Below, piece after piece: positions 1 to 11,553 of a DNA stretch of 64,000 bases. Positions within the stretch are counted from its first letter, which is position 1; each line of letters begins with the position of its first letter. This DNA comes from Basidiobolus meristosporus CBS 931.73. Its lineage: Eukaryota > Basidiobolomycota > Basidiobolomycetes > Basidiobolales > Basidiobolaceae. The stretch spans positions 62,001-126,000 of the forward strand of contig MCFE01000011.1 of the NCBI GenBank assembly GCA_002104905.1, in the 5' to 3' direction. A program made the position numbers and the translations under genes. The notes under the pieces were generated by a model. That model had not been told where the DNA came from. It ran no database searches and was given only the letters and a program-made list of their open reading frames with translations.

Positions 1-142
1 GTGACGAGTGGCCTAACATAAGACTTCCACTTGACTCCTCGATGCAAAGAGGTGGAACAAAGGCGCTAGTAGGTTGTGGAATCTCGCCACGTCTCAGAAT
101 GCTTGGATTCCATTCTGTAAGATAGCGTTGTCCAATCAGATT

Positions 143-481
143 TCATTCTCGAAGTGGATTCATTGGAGGACACAAAGCATTTTCTGTTTGGTAGAGAAGA
201 CGATCTTTTCTGTCCCGAAAATCGAGTGGCTTGTAGCTCATCGCTTGCATTATCCGCAATGCTTCATTCCCATAATGGATCGGTGCGGAGATTCTTTGCC
301 TTATTTTCCGCATTCTTTGAGGGCTAGAGCCATTCAGATCAAACCGCCTTGACTGCCAGTTGAAATGGTGAGAGAATTGAGCCACCGAATCCTTGATAAA
401 GAAATCCCCCACAATAATCAAGGGGTATAGGTTAATTTGAGGGGCATTCCTTGGCATGTTTACTTTCTTGTTATAATACAT
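143..481 (-). CDS. Hypothetical small ORF or terminal exon
   Basis: I do not recognise this 112-codon reading frame. It starts at the first in-frame ATG (481); a second ATG lies at 457. It ends in a charged, Arg-rich stretch (around QRMRKIRQRI) that looks more like real protein than the overlapping plus-strand frame. A good splice acceptor (CTGGCAG, minus strand, near 354) falls in the middle, so only the second half (354 down to 143) may be coding, as the last exon of a gene with other exons I cannot place. No domain, signal peptide or membrane segment is evident. It could be a chance ORF. Confidence 0.3.
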   Translation of the reverse strand: MYYNKKVNMPRNAPQINLYPLIIVGDFFIKDSVAQFSHHFNWQSRRFDLNGSSPQRMRKIRQRISAPIHYGNEALRIMQAMSYKPLDFRDRKDRLLYQTENALCPPMNPLRE

Positions 482-792
482 GCGCCTTCCAAACAAGATT
501 TAGCGAGATCAACCAAGTGCTGCAGAGTGGAGTGGCGACGCAGCATTGTTGATTTTCAATTAATATGACTCTTTTTTACAGGCACGTTGGGTGATGATAA
601 GCGCCATTCAACCATTTGCATATATGCAAATATGCACATCATTTCTGAATGTGAGTGTTACTAGTGGACAACACATGTCAAATTTTATGGAGTTTTGCAA
701 ATTGCGGTCTTAATGAAAGGATTCAACTGATTGATATAACTTTGTTTCTATTACCCCAAGAGACCTCCTGACCGTCAAGGCCACAAGGAAGC

Positions 793-1694
793 ATGACTTC
801 TTCCCGTGATGAATATTTGGATACTTTAAAGCGTCTTTATTATACAGCCATGACTACCAAGAGTCTAGCTCTTGAGGGTGACGGTGAAACTACATACACG
901 GAGACCAAGAGTTGTTTCGGTGGAAATCAACCGTTCCTTTTACGAAACGAAGATTGGCCTGTTTGTGGTCAGTGTGAAGCGCCAAGTAAGAACCAAAACC
1001 AGCGTAGATGCGATACACGACATATAGGCTAAACCTTATGTCTAGTGACTTTTTTCTTTCAAATTGATCTTGAGAAAGTCTCAAAAGAGCCCGAATTTAA
1101 AACAGCCACTGGTGGCGTCGGACTACTGCAACTTTTTGTATGCACTTCCGAGGATGGCTGCGAGTAGGTCTATGTTTGATAGGTGTGGGGGTTATGTATG
1201 CTCACCAAGACTTTTAACCTAGGACTTTTGAAGCATACAATGACGCTTCATTGGTGCGAATCCTCGCGCCTGAGCAGCTTGCTGCCTCAAAAGATTCCAC
1301 GAAGCTTCGAAAGTTTGAGCCTGAAGAAAGTAGTGAACAGTTTCCTCAGCATGACATTCAATATTGGTCCAAAGGGGGTGAAGACCTTCCTGCTCTAGAA
1401 GAGCTCACCAAAATATTGGAAGAGGCCAGCCTACCAATGATTGAATATGATGAAAACGAAGCAGATCCAGAGTTAGCCATGAGGGGAATCAAGTTGCTTG
1501 GTTGGCCGAATTGGGTACAATCTCCCGAGTACCAAGAGTGCCGCAAGTCGGGCTGTACTCAAATCATGAAGCTTTTAATGCAGGTCGAGGAGTCTGATGA
1601 TTTACCATTTATGTGGGGCGATGCTGGTACTGCCTATCTACAACAGTGTCCAGAGCATAAAGATAGCCTGGCATTTGTATGGCAATGCTGCTAA
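793..1694 (+). CDS. DUF1963 (YwqG-like) family protein, 3 exons
   Basis: The spliced model joins 793-985, 1046-1163 and 1223-1694 and gives 260 residues. Both introns (60 and 59 bases) have GTAAG/GTAGG donors and CTAG acceptors, and the frame is kept through both. The protein shows the family hallmarks in order: a Cys-Phe-Gly-Gly segment followed by a Trp-Pro-x-Cys-x-x-Cys knuckle around residues 42-60, a Phe-rich strand with Gln-Ile-Asp at the start of exon 2, LLQLFVC in mid exon 2, GIKLLGWPNW and FMWGDAGTAYL in exon 3, and a final LAFVWQCC. Proteins of this family have no firmly assigned biochemical role; many are cytosolic. The start is the first ATG of the exon, and I see no upstream exon. 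Family assignment is good, function unknown. Confidence 0.78.
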
Positions 1695-1889
1695 TTTTCC
1701 TACTGCTACTACCACTGATATAAAGCTAAACCATTTGCGTCAGTGTACCAATGCGCCTATTTATTTCTCCACGAATTTTGAGAAGTTGGCCTTTGTGATA
1801 CAATCTAGTACAAGAGGTCCGATGTTACTGAGGCTAGTTTTTTGGAGATGGGTTTTATGGGTATAATACAAGTGAAGTTTTTGAGGAGT

Positions 1890-2537
1890 TTAGCGTTTTA
1901 GCAAGAATCTCCAACCTAGCATGGCGGCTTTCCTGGCTAAACCTGGGGTCATCATAGCCACCAAAGGAATACGCAAAGGTACCAAAAGCTTGTGTATCCC
2001 AAAAGCTATAAGTAATGTAGAGGTCCAAGACAGTGAGCCACTACGCATTTGTGCTTCAGCCTCACCGTTTTCTGAAGTTTCTTTGCCAATCCCTAGAAAC
2101 CCGAACCACTTGTAAAGCGACTCTCTAACAGGCTTGACGTACTGTTCACCCCCCATCCGTACCAGCCATACAGTAAATAGATAATCCACCATCGACACTC
2201 CGAGGTACGCTATAGAGGCAACTTTTCCGTACTTTCTCAAAAACCCAGGCTTCTTTTCCTTCTTCTTACCAAACCCAAACAGATTTCGTTGAATGATGGC
2301 ATTAGGCGAGCCAGCTATGGGGCAAGTCGACGGTAAACGAGCAAGGGGACGGTTGATACTCGCAAAAGTCAGTGGTGCTCGGGGAACAGAGTGAAATCTA
2401 GCCGCAAATTGGGTGGGTTTCTGTTGATGGTGTACTACTGTTCGCCAAATAGCAGGGTTGCTTCTACAAAATCCCAAAGTCATGCCAGAAGCCTTTGACA
2501 AGTGCTGAAGCTTAATCATTTGCGGAATGCGATTCAT
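1890..2537 (-). CDS. FAM210-like mitochondrial protein (DUF1279)
   Basis: This is a single-exon, 215-residue protein. The ATG at 2537 is the first in-frame methionine; the longer frame would need a TTG. The N-terminus is basic and Ser/Arg-rich with almost no acid residues for about 85 residues, as in a mitochondrial presequence, followed by NLFGFGKKKEKK. The DUF1279 core follows (about residues 95-205): FLRKYGKVASIAYLGVS, a first membrane segment (VDYLFTVWLV), then a second hydrophobic stretch near TLLIAFGIHKLLVPLRIP and a proline-flanked tail. Family members sit in the mitochondrial inner membrane; the animal ones affect mitochondrial translation and heme or muscle metabolism, while the fungal role is not established. 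The gene lies tail to tail with the DUF1963 gene, about 195 bases away. Confidence 0.8.
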   Translation of the reverse strand: MNRIPQMIKLQHLSKASGMTLGFCRSNPAIWRTVVHHQQKPTQFAARFHSVPRAPLTFASINRPLARLPSTCPIAGSPNAIIQRNLFGFGKKKEKKPGFLRKYGKVASIAYLGVSMVDYLFTVWLVRMGGEQYVKPVRESLYKWFGFLGIGKETSENGEAEAQMRSGSLSWTSTLLIAFGIHKLLVPLRIPLVAMMTPGLARKAAMLGWRFLLKR

Positions 2538-4132
2538 TCTATAGTCAAAAAAGGGATAGTACGGTTTGGTTATTGTGTTAAGACTACTGACCAAATTCTG
2601 ATCTTATATATTCTCTTGTGTCGTAAATTAATGTGAGAGATGACGATTTGTGTAAGAAATCTCATCCTCTTTTTGGATCCTATGTCATCGTTGCAAAATC
2701 CATGACAATGAATGATATTTATCAGCTCTACATAGGCGCCTTCCCCAATGCTAACGTCATGAAGGAGACGTCATCGACAATGCTCCTTTATTGCAACGAT
2801 CACAATGTATTTGATATTGGACAAGACACTGATCATCTCAGCGCTACTGGCGCAGCTGGCATACGTTGACATGGCCCATTCATATGCCCTAATCAACTCC
2901 GATCTACCGTGAGAAGGGGCAGGTTTGAACATATGCTACATTGTATCTTCGATATGCAGGCCCTGGAATCGATTTCCTGCGCGGTTCGTATACTCGAAAA
3001 GGGGTAGAAACAGATCACTGCTCTGTCTCCATTGCGACTTTCGGAACCCGCTGCTGGTGACATCATCCCGGCCTGATGATCATTGACGATGTTTCTTAAG
3101 CGCGACCCATCTAATTAATCGATCAGATTTCGTATACTTCATTCTCAGCAATCAGGCGATTATTCGGGTGTACAAAGAGCATGTTGGCAAGTTATTGCCC
3201 AACATAGACTCGACAGATACTCCTATTCATATTTCAAGTATGCCCATTCATTAGGCTAATGGTTATAAGCTTTGGTGTATCTGTGTATCAGTTACCCGAT
3301 CGAGAGTCGTTCCACTGAAAAGCATATGCTCTGTTTATGGTCCTTTTATCGGTGTCATCCAGCAAAAATGGTTACTGAACAGGTACGGATGGCGCTCATG
3401 ATGTTGAGAGCACTGATGGTTTAGCTATTTCAACAATAGCAGTTTCTGCTCACAGGACCAAGGTGTTGCAGACAACATCGGTTTAGAAATCACTGTCACT
3501 GCTAAGGTTGCGAACATTATAAGGTACAGCTAGTGCTGCACACCTCATCGGGTGAACAAACAACTAAATAGAGGAGAGGTGACGTAGCCTTGCCAAGAGA
3601 CCTGGTGCAGAAAAAGAATATGAACCAAGGTCACGCTTGCCAGAACAAAATCCAACTTGCAAAGCCCAGATATGAAACCAGGGGGTTTCATGGGTAAATG
3701 GGATAATCAGGCCTAGTAAATATCTCGAACGCGGTGTCTCAAAATATTATGGAATGGTGTAAGGAAGGTACAAGTATATCAATCTTCCAGAATGACTTGA
3801 TCATCTGCCCATAACATGCAGAATTGCCCACCAGACATACCTACTAGGACTGCTCAGTATAGACAATTGAGCTGTATTTATGATCCAAGATACTTGGACA
3901 ACATATCGGACACCAACAGTGATTACTTGGGTCAACAAATGTATATATTTCAAAAAAGATCACATGACTAAAATAAACAGGAAACGCAAAAGGATCTATA
4001 ACAGCTCGTAGGTAACACCGAAGGGAGATTGAGGAAAGGCTAGGAGAATAGAGCGAAACTAGAGGTGGCCGGAGTATGTAAAGGTTTAACGGAAAAGACG
4101 GGGAGTGGAAACGAAGATCCTATTGTATAAGG
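2538..4132. other. Intergenic, no supported gene
   Basis: About 1.6 kb between the FAM210-like and FYRN/FYRC genes. Only short frames occur (the longest is 78 codons, 2633-2869 plus strand), with no recognisable domain and no convincing splice partners. No RNA gene is recognised. It may hold the promoter of the FAM210-like gene near 2540-2640, but no specific element is visible. Confidence 0.5.
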
Positions 4133-5640
4133 CTAATCTGACACGAGGTCAGATTCTGATCCCTCGTCCACCTCCAGTTCATCTCCAGAACTGATGGGGC
4201 TGGAATCCCTACCAATAAGCGAGCTTAATGGTTTTTTGCCTCCGTGAGTTGCTCGAATTTTGGGCTGCTCTCCGAAGGAACCAAGATTAGGAGTATCAGA
4301 GTCCTCATCAAACTCCTCCACTGGGTCTTCCTCATCATACTGCTCAGCCTCCGGTCTTGCCTCTTCTTTTTTGCTAGGGACAGGTGTAGCTGGCAAAGAC
4401 CTAGGTCGATTTGCAGGACCACGCCCTTGCATGACGATGAACTCTTGCCAGACGTAATTCTTACATTTGTCTGTATTAGGAAGATCTTGAATCATTTTGG
4501 CAATGGTTGGATGGGAGAAGCCATAGTAATCTGGCCCCGAAGCAGAGTTACTGTGGTCACGCTTACGAATGGCGTTGGCGACTTTGACGACTGTAGTCCA
4601 GGCCCCGGTAGCAGTGTTCGCTATGATGGGATTGTTCTGATCCTCTGGTTCAATTATAAACTATAGGCAAGATTTTGATTAGAAATCTCTTTAACAGCCT
4701 TAGCGATGAAAAATACACACCCTTGGACCGTCGCCACCATCGGAAATACTACAGACGTATGTAGTTTGCTTGTCTGGATCAACCATAGAGCTGTAAGTTC
4801 TGAAGTAATAAAAGGATTAATCATGAGATCGGATTATCATTGAACAGCACGTTCCCCATACCTTCTAACCGTATAGCCAATAGGCCAGATGTAGCGATCA
4901 TTGTGAAAAGTATCACGCTCCCACTCGACCTTTCCGAGATTGATGACAGTTAGAATACCGATTTGCACGGGAAGGACATAATTCCCCTTCTCGTCCTTGT
5001 CGAGTTGTTGTACGCGACGTGGCTTCATTTCGCTACGCTTCTTACGTCTCTTCTTTACGGGCGCAGGTGCAACAGGTGTTGTAGGAGCACTTCTCTTGGA
5101 ACTGTTTATTTGTCTGGCAGATTTTGTATCTTTGTCAAACTTCCTTTTGGCTGAGCTGAGACGTGTCAGATTGTCGTCTATTCATCCAATATTAATTCAG
5201 AACGTCAAAAATATGACACGGGACTTTAACATTACCTGGGCCTTCGGAGTCAGAGGATGTGGAGGAGAGACTTGAAATGTTGGAAGAATCAGAATCTTCG
5301 AGCTTTGCAATTCGCTCGAGGAGCAAGCTGTTTGGTATGTTAGATGACCACACTCAACAAATGCCATGTGACAAGTGCATACTTTCTTTCGCGTCTTAAG
5401 CGTAAGATCTGCTTCTTACTCTTGTCTAGTTGGTCAACAACTTTGTCATTTTCCTGATATGGAAGTTAATACGCATTGCTCAGAAGGGAACCATCGAAGA
5501 GTGCTGTGTACCTCTAAAACCTCTTTCAACTTTCGCTTAATCTTGCGATATTTTTCTTCCGATAAATTAGAGTCGCGATCCTTTTCTCTGGTGCTGCGAT
5601 CGCGTTTACTTGAAAGATGATAGTGAGTAGCTGGTGGCAT
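4133..5640 (-). CDS. FYRN-FYRC domain nuclear protein, TBRG1-like, 6 exons
   Basis: Exons on the minus strand are 5640-5512, 5453-5383, 5327-5236, 5177-4862, 4799-4721 and 4660-4133. The five introns are 55-62 bases with GT-AG ends and every phase matches, giving 404 residues. Residues about 15-75 are charged and probably coiled coil. A Ser/Asp patch and a Lys/Arg-rich likely nuclear signal (KKRRKKR) follow. FYRN is at about 155-205 (VEWERDTFHNDRYIWPIGY) and FYRC at about 215-295 (SDGGDGP, then ANTATGAW, NSASGPDYYGFSHP). The tail is acidic and Ser-rich. The FYRN-FYRC pair occurs in chromatin proteins (MLL/Set1-type methyltransferases) and in TBRG1. With no catalytic domain here, TBRG1-like is the best name; a chromatin role is inferred. 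Confidence 0.9.
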
Positions 5641-6416
5641 CTGCGAAAAAATAGGTTCAGTGCGAGAACGGGGTTGAAAAGTTCCATAGTAGCTGCGTTT
5701 CTTCGGCTTGTAATGTTTGTTCGGCCAGGCAAATATGCATTTATATATATATCTACATATAACTATACCTTGATGATCTTGTATAATTGGACCTACACTA
5801 AGTAGACCGCATAAAGTTTGGAAACTAAAGCTACGTTGGACAATACTCTCTACTACGTCAGTTTATTGTTGGGAAAGAGGCCAAGTACGAAGCAACCAAG
5901 GCCAAGGATAAAAATTTTCTTGCACGGAGCAAAGCTGGGAAGGTGAGATAGGAAAAGAGACGAATACCTCGCCCAACTCGGTTGACGACTTTATTGATTA
6001 CCCGAATATACAATTTGGCTTATTGTTTTGATTAAACACACGTTGGTGTTGAGAATGTTTTGAGATGGCTCTTGTTAAGGTCGATTCTACGTCATCCTCG
6101 CCACGCCAAATTCGATCAGCATGAACGAGAATGGATATCGGGATTGGAGGTGCACCACCACAGCTACAAGTGTATTGGTCAGCAAGATTCCGTCATTTGG
6201 CGCCAGGCCAGTTGTGGAAAGGTATATTAGGAAATGCATGTACTTCTAGGGCAGCTCCAAACCATGAAGGGGCTGATGAGTGGCTACGGTGGGCAAGTCG
6301 CTAGCAACCACAAGGTGACCATGAATATTACGATTAAACAGTGGTTTGATTTATTGTAACCAGATTAGACATGCGTGAGATTAGAAGCATACAAGTGAAT
6401 GCAATGTTTGAGATGC
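5641..6416. other. Intergenic, upstream of FYR gene and downstream of NDK
   Basis: No coding signal was found. The first part probably carries the promoter of the FYRN/FYRC gene and the last part the 3' end of the NDK transcript, but no defined element can be named. Short frames here lack family features. Confidence 0.45.
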
Positions 6417-6863
6417 TTATTCGTAGATGAGTTGGTCAACGAAACGGTTGTACTCAACGATGCCCTCGGGGAACCAGAGGGCAATTTCGCGCTCGGCAGA
6501 CTCAACAGAGTCGGAACCGTGGCAAAGGTTCTTACCAACATCAACACAGAAATCACCACGGATGGTTCCGGGAAGGGAAGCAAGAGGGTTGGTCTCACCG
6601 AGGAGAACACGGCCAGTCTTGACGACACCCTTGCCCTCAAAGACCATACCGACAACGGGTCCGGAGGTCATGTAGGCCATAAGTCCGGGGAAGAATGGCT
6701 TGGAAGCAAGATCGCGGTAGTGTTCAGCCAAAAGCTCTTGGGTGGGCTTGACGAGCTTCAAGCCAGCGAGCTTGTAACCCTTTTGTTCGAAGCGCTTGAT
6801 GATCTCACCAACAAGACCACGCTCGACACCGTCGGGCTTAACCATAATGTAAGTGCGTTCCAT
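6417..6863 (-). CDS. Nucleoside diphosphate kinase
   Basis: An intronless 148-residue protein, the usual length of group I NDP kinases. It transfers the gamma phosphate of ATP to NDPs through a phospho-histidine intermediate and works as a hexamer, mainly in the cytosol. The N-terminal [12 protein letters not shown], the Kpn-loop region, and the active-site NLCHGSDS with the catalytic His at residue 115 are all present, as is the C-terminal ELIxWF-like segment (EIALWFPEG). The ATG at 6863 is the only sensible start. The frame lacks introns and shows strong codon preference (many C-ending codons), typical of a highly expressed gene and unlike the intron-rich neighbours. Confidence 0.97.
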   Translation of the reverse strand: MERTYIMVKPDGVERGLVGEIIKRFEQKGYKLAGLKLVKPTQELLAEHYRDLASKPFFPGLMAYMTSGPVVGMVFEGKGVVKTGRVLLGETNPLASLPGTIRGDFCVDVGKNLCHGSDSVESAEREIALWFPEGIVEYNRFVDQLIYE

Positions 6864-8820
6864 TTTGTGAGATTTAGAGGAGTTAAGATTGATAGAACCT
6901 TGAGGAGTGACACAACCACAGCGATTTCTTTTATATGATTCCTGGTGGGTGAAAAAAAGGCCTTCACAAGGGTTCCCAAATGTAATCGACGGTGCGTAAA
7001 TTCCGTTGGGTAAGAAAAGATAAAATTTTCGGGTTGGACCTTCGCTGAGCCCCTATTGCAACCAACCTTTTTCAGTTCCAGTGTTACCAACGTGCCTTTC
7101 CTGGCGTGGAGACCTATAAATGTGCCTATCTTGGTTTGTGTTTCATTTGGCTGCGTGGTACACTCTCAGTCTTTGCCAAAGAACTCCAAGATCCCAGCCC
7201 CAAAACCCTAGTGAGGACTACAAGCGACTGCATTTCCTATTTTGCCTTTCCCCAACTCCAATACTACTGATTTTGGGTGACATCCGAAAAATTCCGGTTT
7301 AATATCCTGCTACCCTGGCGAATATGAGCTGAGTTAAGGGCCCTCGTAGCATGTAAGCCTCTGCCTTGAGATATAGAGGTAGCCAATGGCCACGCCCAAT
7401 CGGTGTTGTATGCTTGGGGGGGGGGGCAATTTGTCCAATAAGCATCACTGCATCAAATTCAGCCACTCACTTGTCATCAAGCATGCCAACCTGGCTTGCT
7501 GTGGAATCCAGCTGAAGAGTAGTTGTGTCGGGTTTATCCAATCAGTCGAGTAAATTTATTTGGCAGCCTCTCTCGAAAACGGGCAGCGAGCAAATAGATA
7601 TTAGAGGGCACCGGACCACTGGTGCACCGGTGAATATAGGGAATACTTTGATTACAATTACTATTGACAAACGGTGTTGGGATGCTGGTGCGTCCCCTCA
7701 ACCCATCAAAACTCTGGTTAGATTTTTCTACGCTGTAAGAACATAATAACCTGGGAGGGATAGGTTTTTAGATGGTCAAGGTGGTGGGACTTGGCAGAGG
7801 CTTACCATACACACGGCAACGACACACATCATTATCTCAAAAAAGGCCATCGTAGTCGCGACAGAGCTCCAAAATCAGTGCTTCGCTCCAACAAGTGACC
7901 GCCCTTATATATGTAATGGTCCCTATGCAAATCATCAGGTCTTTGCGTCGTGTTTTCGGCCAGGTAGCTGTGCTTTGTCTCCAATTCCTGTTTGTTGCTG
8001 CAGTCTTCAGGAACTCACACTGTCTCGTTTCTTACGCGTACGGATGCCCACGCTCGTGATACTGGAGATATTTTTGCATTTATTAGCAATCATCGATACT
8101 GATTCTGATCAAACATAGGTCGGTCACGTCATTGCTAGAGCCTTTTCGGCCATGGTTTCTATTGCACCAAGGCGATATATTGCACATTAGAGAGTAGTGG
8201 TTGCAGCTCCCCCGTATTGGTATTTCATAAGCCAATTTAGTCCTTAATTGTTTAATGTGAAGCAAGCTAATGAAACTTGGCTTGCAATCTATATTTCCTC
8301 TAATTCCTTCTATCTGAGTTGCTAGGCTATGGGTGATTGATATGCAATGCGCGAACTAATATTATCAAACTGAAACCAATAGCCATGAAGGCAGCCAGGA
8401 AGTTAATCTGGCATAAATGAGGATCACCTGTTCTATACACTGGCATTAGTGCAAGCCTAAGATAACATTAGATTGCTTCTGTTGTAAACGAAGCTACACG
8501 CACCATATAGTTTGAAACTAACAAGCCTGGCCCAGATGAGCAGCACTTCAGCATATCAATCAAGAATGGTCGAAGTGGTGGTTTAATAGTGGAGGACAAT
8601 GTCACGATGCTTATTGATCATATTTCCCACCTATATCGTGGCTTTACATCGATTAACTTTTGGGCCCCGCCCTCGCTGCTTAAATGGGTTCTGTTTCGTG
8701 AGCAATTCATGCCATGCAGACGGTCAATCCACTGGGAATATGTAGACGTGCAGCGTCAATTGATGATTTGACATTCTTTCACGAATAAGTGCCCGATGTC
8801 TTCCAAGCCGCTTCTACCAC
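6864..8820. other. Intergenic, no supported gene
   Basis: The first few hundred bases should contain the NDK promoter. The rest shows only short frames without recognisable domains. A run of eleven G residues lies at 7416-7426. No RNA gene or transposon signature was recognised. Confidence 0.45.
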
Positions 8821-8829
8821 ATTCGCCAG

Positions 8830-9910
8830 TTACGATCAGAAAGCGCGAGGTGATATCAGTGATGTTGTTAAGTTCGATAATTGATGCCTTGGTTGTTCCA
8901 AGCAACGAGTGATCTGATGCCGTACTTTAGCGAGTGTAATTAGGGCTCGTTGAGGGGGTCTATTTACCTCCGTTTTTGCTAAAAACAAAGAGTTGAATCA
9001 CGAAGTCCTGGTAAAAGTCGCCGTTACACAGCGTTCCTAGGGAGACTACAGAAAGGTTGAGTGTTTCGTTTTGGTCAGAAGGATTGCTAGGATCATACTG
9101 GTGAAAGGTTCCCAAATGATGTTTGCAAAATTCTCGCACGGCTTACTTCGGTAGACAAGAGCAAAGCCATCTTGGTGGTATTAATTACTGGGAACAATAT
9201 GACGGACTAAGTACTTGATACCTTTGCGCTGCCGGTTGATTTCGAAAAATATGGTGCGCTGAAACGAGGTGATCAATTTCAACGCAAGAGATTCAAAGAG
9301 TTGGATATACAAACTTGAACTTGGATATTCTGTACAGTGAACTGAAATCTAAAGAGTTCTAATTAACTTCCTCTGGATCAAAGCCATACCATGAACAGTA
9401 TATTTGTACGTGACTCTCTTAGGGATATCGATGATTTCGTCAACCATCAGGATAATTTTTCCGGAAAAGCCTCTTTTTGAACTAATCAAATTCCCCGATA
9501 TCTTTCTGTTTTTAGACCACACTGACCGAAGAGATTAGTTTCATGGTGGTAATGGAGGTGGGCTCATAACGTACAGATATCCTGAAGGCTTGTCTCAAAG
9601 TGCCCAATATAGTCGTGGTCATCCATATCTTCAGAGTCATTGTCAATATCGAATACGTCAAACCTAAGCAAGTAGCCCGCCATGTCAGTTTGAACACAAA
9701 TACGGGGAGGCATGGTAAATCTTTGAACCTCAAGAGTGATTCCTCTTCACTAAAGTAGAAACATTTTGCGAAGCGGGGATTTGGTGAATCCTGTAGGACT
9801 TCAGTTCTACCAAACTCCCTCCATACAGCTTGGTATATGTTGCTCTTTACACTCAAAATCACAACCGGATCCGATTCAGAGAAGTAATCGAGTTTCGGCA
9901 ATTTCCTAAG
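8830..9910 (-). pseudogene. Copine-like tandem C2 gene, apparently decayed
   Basis: Translating the minus strand piecewise gives copine features in order. C2A: LPKLDYFSESDPVVIL, WREFGRTEVLQDSPNPRF and, after a putative intron, FDVFDIDNDSEDMDDHDYIG (9901 to about 9585). After a GTACGT donor there is an inter-C2 segment with SGKIILMVDEI (about 9500-9420). Then C2B pieces: YFSKS, ALVYRS, NIIWEPF, LGTLCNGDFYQDFVIQLF and HSLLGTTKASIIEL (about 9290-8860). Copines are calcium-dependent membrane-binding proteins with two C2 domains and a von Willebrand A domain. I could not find the A domain, and at least two frame changes plus stops between C2B pieces are not explained by good splice sites. A badly sequenced or intron-rich living gene is the alternative. 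Confidence 0.68.
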
Positions 9911-10747
9911 TCGCTCACAAAAGTCTCGTTACTCAATTCTCGTTGCCACCAGAGTCAATCATCGCAAAATATGTACTGGCATTCTACCCGAAGCTCAAAG
10001 ATGACTTTGCTGGCTCCCTCAAACATTCCTCTATATGACGGTGTTCGATGTGAACGGTTATTCCGAGAGATTAAAAAAATCCGCCTCAACATTAAGGCTA
10101 TCTGGGAGTGCCAATTTTGGTGAGATCAAGTCATAACCAGCCTCTTGCAAATAGGATTACTGCAATCTTGGAACCAGCTTAAACCTAACACCAAACGCAC
10201 AAGGTTCTGGTGGTAATGATTTGTTCATTCGACAAAATGCACTTGGTAAAACGGTTTATGAATCTGATATTCTCCCTAAAATCGATTATATCTACCGTGT
10301 TACCAATGGAACATAGTTTGACCCTTTCAATCAATGCTTAGTAGGAGTTGATTGTACATCAATACAACTTGGGGAGTCATCGGTCCTCTGGATTTGGTTA
10401 ATGACATGACGACCCCTTGCTTCATATATATTGATGCAAGTCGCTTGAAGCTTATTTGCCTGCCTATATTATGTGAGCTGATATAACGCTGCCACGTGAT
10501 TACCTCACAACATCACTTGATCTCTGATTCGCTGTGGATGCCCTGGAAGAAATCACCATGGAAGGCACATTAAAGCATTAAGGGGCTCTGACCCGTTCCT
10601 AACAGAAATGGAGGTTCATTATGACGCTACCAATAGACCTGATGATCCAAAAGCACGTGATACACCTGCTCAATGTCAAGCTTGTACAGGTGTAATTGGA
10701 TTTCAAACACGTTCTACACAAACCCTTGGCTTTACACATTTGGTACA

Positions 10748-11553
10748 ATGGGACAGAAAACCAGTAAACTGAGCCCCGAGCAGTTAAGCGAATTGCAGAA
10801 GTGCACATACTGTAAGTTAGCATACCACACCCGTTGATAATTATGCTCAGATGCTAACCATCTCCTCTTCAGTTGATAAGAAAGAGCTCCAGCAATGGTA
10901 CAGTATACGTGTGATGTTGTCTGTATCCCATTTAAATGCTAAACATTGATTCCAGGTACAAAGGGTTCATTAAGGATTGTCCTTCCGGTAATCTCGACAA
11001 AAACGAATTCAAGAAGATTTACAAGCAGTTCTTCCCGTTTGGCGACCCTTCCGGGTTTGCGGAATATGTGTTCAACGTGTTCGATGAGAATAAGAATGGT
11101 ACCATCGACTTCAAAGAATTTATTTGTGCTCTTTCTGTGACTTCCCGAGGAAATACGGAAGAGAAGTTGCTCTGTAAGTTGCGGTGTTCTTTTACTTTCT
11201 CCAAAGTCGACCTAACCTTTTTTTAGGGGCCTTCCAGCTCTATGATATTGACAACGATGGCTTTATTACTCGTGAGGAGATGCTACGAATCGTTGAGGCC
11301 ATCTATAAGATGGTCGGTAGCATGGTAAAGCTTCCAGAAGACGAGGATACTCCTGAGAAACGGGTTGACAAAATCTTCAGACTAATGGACCAGGTATTTT
11401 TAGGTTTTGTGTTGTGAATGGATCTGGAACCCTGCCTAACAGTCCAATCTAAAGAACAACGATGGTAAACTATCCATGGAAGAATTCCAAGAAGGCTCTA
11501 AGAAAGACCCAACAATTGTTCAAGCCCTCTCGTTATATGATGGGCTGGTTTGA
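10748..11553 (+). CDS. NCS1: Neuronal calcium sensor 1 (frequenin) homolog, 5 exons
   Basis: Exons 10748-10811, 10873-10897, 10956-11173, 11227-11393 and 11455-11553 join in frame to 190 residues, the exact length of NCS-1 proteins. The second exon is only 25 bases. The N-terminus MGQKTSKLS is a classic myristoylation signal. EF-hand 1 (about 36-48) is degenerate with the family's CPxG signature. EF2 ([13 protein letters not shown]), EF3 ([13 protein letters not shown]) and EF4 ([13 protein letters not shown]) keep the calcium-binding residues. NCS-1 is a calcium sensor which, as known in fungi, activates phosphatidylinositol 4-kinase and acts at Golgi and plasma membrane. All splice sites are GT-AG with phases that fit. 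Confidence 0.96.

Noticed and set aside
1890-2594. Longer start of the FAM210-like protein at 2594
   Set aside because: That codon is TTG; the first ATG is at 2537 and gives a good mitochondrial presequence.
2633-2869. Short plus-strand ORF
   Set aside because: 78 codons, no recognisable domain, no supporting splice sites; kept only as part of the intergenic note.
6399-6938. Long plus-strand ORF opposite the NDK gene
   Set aside because: It is the antisense shadow of a strongly codon-biased gene; the minus-strand frame matches NDP kinase over its full length.
7416-7426. Run of eleven G as a structural element
   Set aside because: A single homopolymer without partner runs is not evidence for a quadruplex or regulatory site.
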